Source: Gammaproteobacteria bacterium (lineage in GTDB: Bacteria > Pseudomonadota > Gammaproteobacteria > Eutrophobiales > Eutrophobiaceae). Taken from it: a stretch of DNA of 40,161 nucleotides. Each line of letters starts with the position of its first letter. Within the stretch, counting starts at the first letter, position 1. Positions 35,648 to 40,161 of this stretch are shown in pieces. Where the stretch lies: contig JABHFC010000098.1 of NCBI GenBank assembly GCA_018676275.1, forward strand, positions 1 to 40,161, read 5' to 3'. Position numbers and translations under genes: made by a program. The notes under the pieces were generated by a model. The model saw nothing but the letters and a program-made list of their open reading frames with translations, was not told where the DNA came from and made no database searches.

Positions 35648-36052
35648 ATGGATGGCAAACGTATGACGGGGAATTCACCTACTATTGTTGTAGTAGATGA
35701 CAGTCCTACTGTTAAGGCCCTGTTTGAGCGCGGCATTATTGACTGCCAGATCGAATTAAAAGTATTTAGATCTGCTGACAATGCCTGGACTTATCTTGAA
35801 GCTATAAGCCCAGCCTTGTTATTCCTTAACATAAAAATGCCCGGTAAGGATGGACTGACTTTTCTTAAGGAATTGAGACATTTACCGCTTCACAAAGAAA
35901 CATCTGTTGTTATGATAAGCTCAAAGGATTACGCTCAAGATCGCTCGGTGGCAGAAAAGCTAGGTGCGTTAGAGTTTATTACCAAGCCAATGCCGATACA
36001 GGTGATTACAGATGTCATACACAAATATTTACAACCTACTAAGACAACATAG
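35648..36052 (+). CDS. Single-domain receiver protein with Asn in place of the phosphoacceptor Asp
   Basis: A 134-residue stand-alone CheY-like receiver domain without an output domain. The acidic pair is present (Asp17, Asp18 in VVVDDSPT), as are the switch Ser91 (MISSKD) and the invariant Lys113 (ITKPMP). However, the phosphoacceptor position reads FLNIKMPGKDG, with Asn61 encoded by AAC at 35828-35830. Normal Asp-phosphate signalling is therefore not expected. It may act as a constitutive or protein-interaction pseudo-receiver. A second in-frame ATG at 35663 is an alternative start. The next gene, a metallo-beta-lactamase-fold hydrolase, begins 12 nt after the stop, implying an operon and possibly direct interaction. 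Confidence 0.92.
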   Translation: MDGKRMTGNSPTIVVVDDSPTVKALFERGIIDCQIELKVFRSADNAWTYLEAISPALLFLNIKMPGKDGLTFLKELRHLPLHKETSVVMISSKDYAQDRSVAEKLGALEFITKPMPIQVITDVIHKYLQPTKTT

Positions 36053-36064
36053 CGAATTTTCCCT

Positions 36065-36979
36065 ATGAGTGATGCATATCTCCGTTTTTGGGGTGTGCGT
36101 GGTTCATATTCCGCTCCTTTCGAATCACATCTTGGTGTAGGTGGTAACACCTCTTGCGTTGAAGTCCGGGTTGATGACCAGATAGTTATCTGTGATGCAG
36201 GGACCGGCATCATTCCATTAGGAAATGAATTGATGGCGCAAAGTAAGATCCGCAACTTACTTGTTATCCTGACTCATTATCATTGGGATCATATTTGTGG
36301 TTTACCATTTTTCGTGCCCGCTTTTGTTCCTGACTGGAATATAGATTTTTTTGGTCCTGGTCAATGCGATGATGAAATCAAGGAACATGTCTCCGCACAA
36401 ATGCAGGCACCTTATTTTCCTGTAGGTACTGAAACCTGGCTAGCGAACGTAAATTACCTGAAACCAACTAAAAATCAGGAAATAGCCCAGGGACCGATTT
36501 CCTTTGAATATCACAACGTTCATCACCCTGGCACTACCTACGGTTATCGAATTAAGGCCATGGGTAAATCAATTCTTTATATTTCCGATAATGAATGTTC
36601 GTACCTGGGTAAATCTATTGATCGAAAGTCTGATGAATTGACAGAGGAAGAGAAGCAGCTATATGAAGAAATGAAAAAGGAAGAACATTTGGCGGAAATT
36701 GAAATGGTAAAAGATGCAGACATACTAATTCATGACGCTCAATATACGCCGGAAGATTATGAGAAAAAACGGGGATGGGGTCATTCCTGTTACATTGATA
36801 CTGTAAATATTGCTATTGAAGCGGGAGTTAAAGAACTTTACCTTTATCATCACGATCCAAACTATGATGATGATGCAATGGAAAAAATTCACCAACATTC
36901 ATTGAGCATTATCGAAGAAAAAAATTCCTCATTAAAATGTTTCATAGCCCGAGAAGGCCTGATAGTAGATCTCTCCTGA
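36065..36979 (+). CDS. Metallo-beta-lactamase-fold hydrolase
   Basis: A 304-residue MBL-fold protein of the COG1235 type. Metal ligands are visible in LTHYHWDHICG (His71, His73, Asp75, His76), HHPGT (His153/154), ISDNE (Asp175), HDAQY (Asp224) and GWGHS (His240). The entry motif FWGVRGSYSAP and CDAGTG (43-48) are typical of this group, which includes phosphodiesterase-like enzymes. A charged, helical insertion (about 185-215, ELTEEEKQLYEEMKKEEHL) interrupts the fold and could bind a partner. It follows the pseudo-receiver gene in an apparent two-gene operon. The substrate is unknown; a cyclic nucleotide or RNA phosphodiester is possible but not shown. No strong ribosome site is seen. Confidence 0.88.
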   Translation: MSDAYLRFWGVRGSYSAPFESHLGVGGNTSCVEVRVDDQIVICDAGTGIIPLGNELMAQSKIRNLLVILTHYHWDHICGLPFFVPAFVPDWNIDFFGPGQCDDEIKEHVSAQMQAPYFPVGTETWLANVNYLKPTKNQEIAQGPISFEYHNVHHPGTTYGYRIKAMGKSILYISDNECSYLGKSIDRKSDELTEEEKQLYEEMKKEEHLAEIEMVKDADILIHDAQYTPEDYEKKRGWGHSCYIDTVNIAIEAGVKELYLYHHDPNYDDDAMEKIHQHSLSIIEEKNSSLKCFIAREGLIVDLS

Positions 36980-37100
36980 TTGCTTATATTTCATTAGCAG
37001 TCACATTATGTATTAACACAATATCAATAGCATTGGCTCGCTTATACCTGATGACATTTCAATTTCAGGCAACGAGCAGTATTTTGGAAAAAATAAAGTA

Positions 37101-37787
37101 GTGGATAATGAAAAAACCCAGCGTCCAGTCCGAAGTTATGTCCTCAGGCAGGGCAGGCTGACTTCAGGTCAGGCATATGCACTGGAAAATTACTGGAGCC
37201 TATATGGCATTGAGTTTTCAAAAGCGAAGTTAGATCTGGATGTCGTATACGGTCGTAGTTCACCGAAGATCCTCGATATTGGCGTTGGTATGGGCAATAC
37301 CAGTGTCAGCCTGGCTTTGGCTCATCCAGAAAATGATTATCTTGCAGTAGAGGTACATCAACCCGGCGTAGGTAGTCTGCTCAGACTAATTCAGGAAGAA
37401 GGCATCAAAAATCTCCGTGTAATTTGTCATGATGTTGTAGAAGTACTATCACAGCAAATACCTGAGCGAAGTATTGATCAGGTATATATTTTTTTTCCTG
37501 ATCCCTGGCCAAAGAAACGGCATCATAAAAGAAGATTGATTAGCTCTGATTTTTTATCATTACTCATTCCGAAGTTGACATCACATGCCCGGATATTTAT
37601 TGCAACCGACTGGCAGGACCTGGCAGAACATGTAATAAAAGTTTGTGATAGTCACCCTGGCCTTATTAATCTCGCCGGAAAGGGAAATGCGGTTCCTCGA
37701 CCCACATGGCGACCATTAACGAAATTTGAACAACGCGGAAAACGATTGCAGCACCCGGTTTGGGATTTTATTTACGCACTTTCCTGA
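37101..37787 (+). CDS. trmB: tRNA (guanine-N7-)-methyltransferase
   Basis: A 228-residue TrmB. The SAM-binding motif I is LDIGVGMGNTS (about 54-64), followed by the motif AVEVHQPGVGSLL and the family-diagnostic IFFPDPWPKKRHHKRR (about 130-145), with TKFEQRG near the C-terminus. It makes m7G46 in tRNA. The frame starts with GTG and no good ribosome site is visible, but no ATG lies in frame nearby. The 3' end overlaps the converging yrfG-like gene by 16 nt. The 121 nt upstream, after the hydrolase gene, contain no recognisable terminator. Confidence 0.95.
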   Translation: MDNEKTQRPVRSYVLRQGRLTSGQAYALENYWSLYGIEFSKAKLDLDVVYGRSSPKILDIGVGMGNTSVSLALAHPENDYLAVEVHQPGVGSLLRLIQEEGIKNLRVICHDVVEVLSQQIPERSIDQVYIFFPDPWPKKRHHKRRLISSDFLSLLIPKLTSHARIFIATDWQDLAEHVIKVCDSHPGLINLAGKGNAVPRPTWRPLTKFEQRGKRLQHPVWDFIYALS

Positions 37788-38434
37788 CAGTATAAATCTT
37801 GAAAAGAAGTGATGGCCTGAAACTCTGCGGTATCACGCACCGGCGCTTGGCTACTGGGTTGAGCAATACTGAGTAGATGACGAATACCATGCCGCTGAGC
37901 CGATCTTAGTACCTGCAAATTATCATCTATAAGGACAGTTGTATCTTCTGCAAAACATAGTTCATCTGTCAATTTCTCCCAAAACAACACATCTTCTTTC
38001 GGAGAACCAAAGCTATGCGCATTAAACATATGATCAAAATGACATTCCAGTCCTGTTTGCTCCATCTTCAGGCTGATAAATTTTTCGTGCGAATTTGTTA
38101 CCAAAACAATATTCTTTTTAATAGACCCCAGGAATTCCAGAAACTCTTCAACATAGGGTCGCGGCTGAATTAAATGTTCGATACCCTTATTAATCTCGAA
38201 TACATCCATATCTAATTGCTCTGACCAGAAATCGAGGCAATACCAGGGCAAAGTTCCTTCTGTATTTTGAAAAATGGGTATGAGTTTCTTTTTTGCAGTC
38301 TCAACATCCATACCATTGCGTTCCCCCCACTTCAGTGGAAGCTGTACCTGCCAAAAATAATCGTCAAAATGCAAATCCAATAATGTACCATCCATGTCCA
38401 GCAATACTGTTTTTACATCATCCCAGTTAATCAT
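37772..38434 (-). CDS. yrfG: HAD-family hydrolase, probable GMP/IMP nucleotidase (YrfG-like)
   Basis: A 220-residue HAD-superfamily phosphatase. Motif I is LLDMDGTLLDLHFDDYF (about 11-27) with nucleophile Asp13, motif II is VLVTNSHEKF, and motif IV is VLIDDNLQVL. The extended motif I with LDLHFD and the length match YrfG of E. coli, which dephosphorylates GMP and IMP. Substrate preference is from family knowledge and cannot be seen directly. It diverges from cysQ, with which yrfG is also linked in other gammaproteobacteria, and its 3' end overlaps trmB on the opposite strand. Confidence 0.85.
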   Translation of the reverse strand: MINWDDVKTVLLDMDGTLLDLHFDDYFWQVQLPLKWGERNGMDVETAKKKLIPIFQNTEGTLPWYCLDFWSEQLDMDVFEINKGIEHLIQPRPYVEEFLEFLGSIKKNIVLVTNSHEKFISLKMEQTGLECHFDHMFNAHSFGSPKEDVLFWEKLTDELCFAEDTTVLIDDNLQVLRSAQRHGIRHLLSIAQPSSQAPVRDTAEFQAITSFQDLYCQESA

Positions 38435-38508
38435 TATGAAAGATAAATAGACCCTAGTAATTTTTGATTATAAATTTAGCCTTAAGACCATTTTGTGAGG
38501 AGCACATT

Positions 38509-39318
38509 TTGAACACCGATTCACCTGAACTTCTGCCAGCGGTAATCAGTATCGCGGAAAATGCCGCCAACGAAATACTTGAAATTTATCAAAGTGATTT
38601 CTCTGTGGAAAACAAAGAGGACAACTCTCCTCTTACAGAAGCTGACATGGCTTCACACAAAATAATCATAGCAGGTTTGAGTAATCTAACACCTGATATC
38701 CCCATTCTTTCAGAAGAGTCTGCGTCAATTCCGTTTGAAACCCGACGAAACTGGCAGCGCTATTGGCTGATTGATCCTCTGGATGGCACTCGCGAATTCG
38801 TCAAACGCAACGGAGAATTTACGGTCAATATCGCCCTGATAGACAATCATCAGCCTGTCCTTGGAGTAGTGTATGTTCCTGTTAGCAGAGATTGTTATTT
38901 TTCAAGCAAAGGAAATGGGGCATACAAACAGGTCAATGGGGAGGCTGCTACGAAAATAAAAACTAAACCTTCTTCAGGTGAGACTTTTATTGTAGCCGGT
39001 AGTCGGTCCCACGGTAGTGAACAACAACAAAACTTTTTTACTGCATTGGGCGACGATGTCGAAGTCATTGCCATTGGCAGTTCTCTTAAACTTTGTCTTG
39101 TTGCTGAAGGCAAGGTTGATATATATCCCCGTTTCGGACCAACTTCAGAATGGGATACAGCCGCTGCCCATGCTGTTGTTTTGGAGGCCGGTGGTGTCGT
39201 CACTGATACTCAACTTAAGCCGCTCGAGTACAACCGGAAAGAATCAATTTTGAATCCGTATTTCCTGGTGATTGCTGATACGAATTTTAACTGGAAACCA
39301 TATCTGGAACAGGTTTAG
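38509..39318 (+). CDS. cysQ: 3'(2'),5'-bisphosphate nucleotidase CysQ
   Basis: A 269-residue inositol-monophosphatase-fold enzyme. Metal-binding motifs are EES (Glu in ILSEESASIP), DPLDGTREFV (Asp, Asp) and WDTAAAHAVVLEAGG near the C-terminus. It hydrolyses 3'-phosphoadenosine 5'-phosphate to AMP and recycles PAPS pathway products. An open frame extends upstream to a TTG at 38464, but the TTG at 38509 is preceded by a strong GAGGAG ribosome site about 6 nt away, and the upstream residues do not look like protein conserved in the family. The 74-nt gap to yrfG is shared between the divergent genes. Agmatine deiminase follows 43 nt downstream. Confidence 0.93.
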   Translation: MNTDSPELLPAVISIAENAANEILEIYQSDFSVENKEDNSPLTEADMASHKIIIAGLSNLTPDIPILSEESASIPFETRRNWQRYWLIDPLDGTREFVKRNGEFTVNIALIDNHQPVLGVVYVPVSRDCYFSSKGNGAYKQVNGEAATKIKTKPSSGETFIVAGSRSHGSEQQQNFFTALGDDVEVIAIGSSLKLCLVAEGKVDIYPRFGPTSEWDTAAAHAVVLEAGGVVTDTQLKPLEYNRKESILNPYFLVIADTNFNWKPYLEQV

Positions 39319-39361
39319 ACGATTCGTCTGCTTATTGTTGCTTACGATATTATGAAGAAGT

Positions 39362-40161
39362 ATGAATACGCTTAATCAAAGCAAATTACCAAATCCAGTC
39401 GATGCTGGATTTTATATGCCAGCTGAATGGGCCCGGCACACTTGTACCTGGATGGCATGGCCCTGTCGAGAAGGTTTGTGGAACGATGAACAGGCTACAA
39501 GACAAAGCTACGCCGATGTAGCCAATGCCATCGCCCGTTTTGAACCAGTGAAAATGCTTATGCAGTCCCGATATGTTGACGATGCACGTCATCTACTGGG
39601 AAAAAATATTGAGATTATTGAAATGGAAATCGATGACTCCTGGGCACGCGATACTGGTCCTAACTTCCTGGTTAATAATAAAGGTGAGTTAGCCGGTTCC
39701 TGCTGGACATTCAATGCATGGGGAAACAAGTATGAACCCTATGATCAGGACGCATTAATGGGTTCGAGAATTCTGGAACTGGAAGAAGCCAGGATATATA
39801 GATCCGAACTCATTGCTGAAGGAGGTGGCATTACAGTTGATGGTGAGGGAACCGTTATAACTACCGAGTGCTGCTTCCCGAATTCAAATCGCAATCCCGA
39901 TTGGTCAAGAGAGGAGATTGAAAACGAGTTATGTCGGACCCTGGGTGCTGAAAAAGTCATCTGGATACCCGGGGACGCGGAAGAAGTGGAAACCGATGGA
40001 CATATTGACCTTTCAGCGGCTTTTATTAAACCCGGCCTTGTTCTTTTAGAAATAGCTTCTGATCCATCTGATCCTCGTTATTATATTGGCCAACAACATA
40101 TCACCGCTTTAACTGATCAGGTCGATGCAAAGGGTCGTCCCCTGCAACTGGAATTCATTTC
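39362..40161 (+). CDS. aguA: Agmatine deiminase (C-terminus outside window)
   Basis: The first 266 residues of a porphyromonas-type peptidyl-arginine/agmatine deiminase are present. The start MNTLNQSKLPNPVDAGFYMP leads into PAEWARHTCTWMAWPC. Family residues follow in EIDDSWARDTGPNFLV (around residues 92-107), EGGGITVDGEGTVITTE and VETDGHIDL. The enzyme converts agmatine to N-carbamoylputrescine in putrescine synthesis. The catalytic Cys near the C-terminus lies beyond the right edge and cannot be checked. The partner N-carbamoylputrescine amidase gene is often adjacent and may follow outside the window. The ribosome site is a purine stretch (GAAGAAG), not a clear consensus. Confidence 0.92.
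   Translation, partial: MNTLNQSKLPNPVDAGFYMPAEWARHTCTWMAWPCREGLWNDEQATRQSYADVANAIARFEPVKMLMQSRYVDDARHLLGKNIEIIEMEIDDSWARDTGPNFLVNNKGELAGSCWTFNAWGNKYEPYDQDALMGSRILELEEARIYRSELIAEGGGITVDGEGTVITTECCFPNSNRNPDWSREEIENELCRTLGAEKVIWIPGDAEEVETDGHIDLSAAFIKPGLVLLEIASDPSDPRYYIGQQHITALTDQVDAKGRPLQLEFI

Noticed and set aside
1..40161. Mobile elements, CRISPR arrays, prophage or toxin-antitoxin pairs
   Set aside because: I saw no transposase, integrase, phage or toxin-like protein, no regularly spaced repeats and no flanking inverted repeats. Gene order looks chromosomal throughout.

Overview
The window reads as a chromosomal segment of a gammaproteobacterium. It looks AT-leaning by eye, though base composition was not computed. 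The main evidence is gene order. A penicillin-binding protein 1A gene (ponA/mrcA) diverges from pilMNOPQ, which is followed on the same strand by aroK, aroB, a DamX-like AAA/SPOR gene and gltBD. This is the arrangement I recall from Pseudomonas and relatives. Here a dGTPase gene (dgt) and a second AAA ATPase gene sit between aroB and the DamX-like gene. The species cannot be named from the sequence. There is no insertion sequence, prophage, CRISPR array or rRNA, and only one tRNA.

Layout. (1) 1-6720, minus strand: a very tight five-gene operon, pqiA-pqiB-pqiC-LolA-like-RND, combining an MCE-type intermembrane lipid transport set with a periplasmic LolA-like protein and an HAE3/MMPL-type RND exporter that runs off the left edge. 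(2) 6895-11087: accessory single genes, namely a patatin-like phospholipase, an APC amino acid permease, a small DUF6116-like membrane protein that may be leaderless, a FetB-like permease without its FetA ATPase but behind a Fur-box-like site, and a small unknown protein. (3) 11146-17149: gltB and gltD (glutamate synthase) with a good sigma70 promoter and a long leader. (4) 17444-22914: aroK, aroB, dgt, and two related membrane AAA ATPases, one with a C-terminal SPOR domain. (5) 23183-28115: the pilMNOPQ type IV pilus assembly operon, closed by a UUCG-loop terminator. (6) 28304-34961, plus strand: ponA, a conserved unknown gene, priA, an exported rhodanese-like protein and an FtsN-like SPOR protein. 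(7) 34990 to the right edge: a double CDGSH iron-sulfur protein, tRNA-Gly(CCC), a receiver-domain protein with Asn at the phosphoacceptor site followed by a metallo-beta-lactamase-fold hydrolase, trmB, a YrfG-like nucleotidase, cysQ and the start of an agmatine deiminase gene.

Functional threads. The envelope dominates: lipid transport (pqi/RND), pilus assembly, peptidoglycan synthesis (PBP1A) and two SPOR proteins likely to act at the division septum. The rest is core metabolism (glutamate synthase, shikimate pathway, dNTP control, sulfur nucleotide recycling) and nucleic acid maintenance (PriA, TrmB). The best candidates for something undescribed are the pqiABC/LolA-like/RND operon, the pseudo-receiver/hydrolase pair, and the tandem AAA ATPases.
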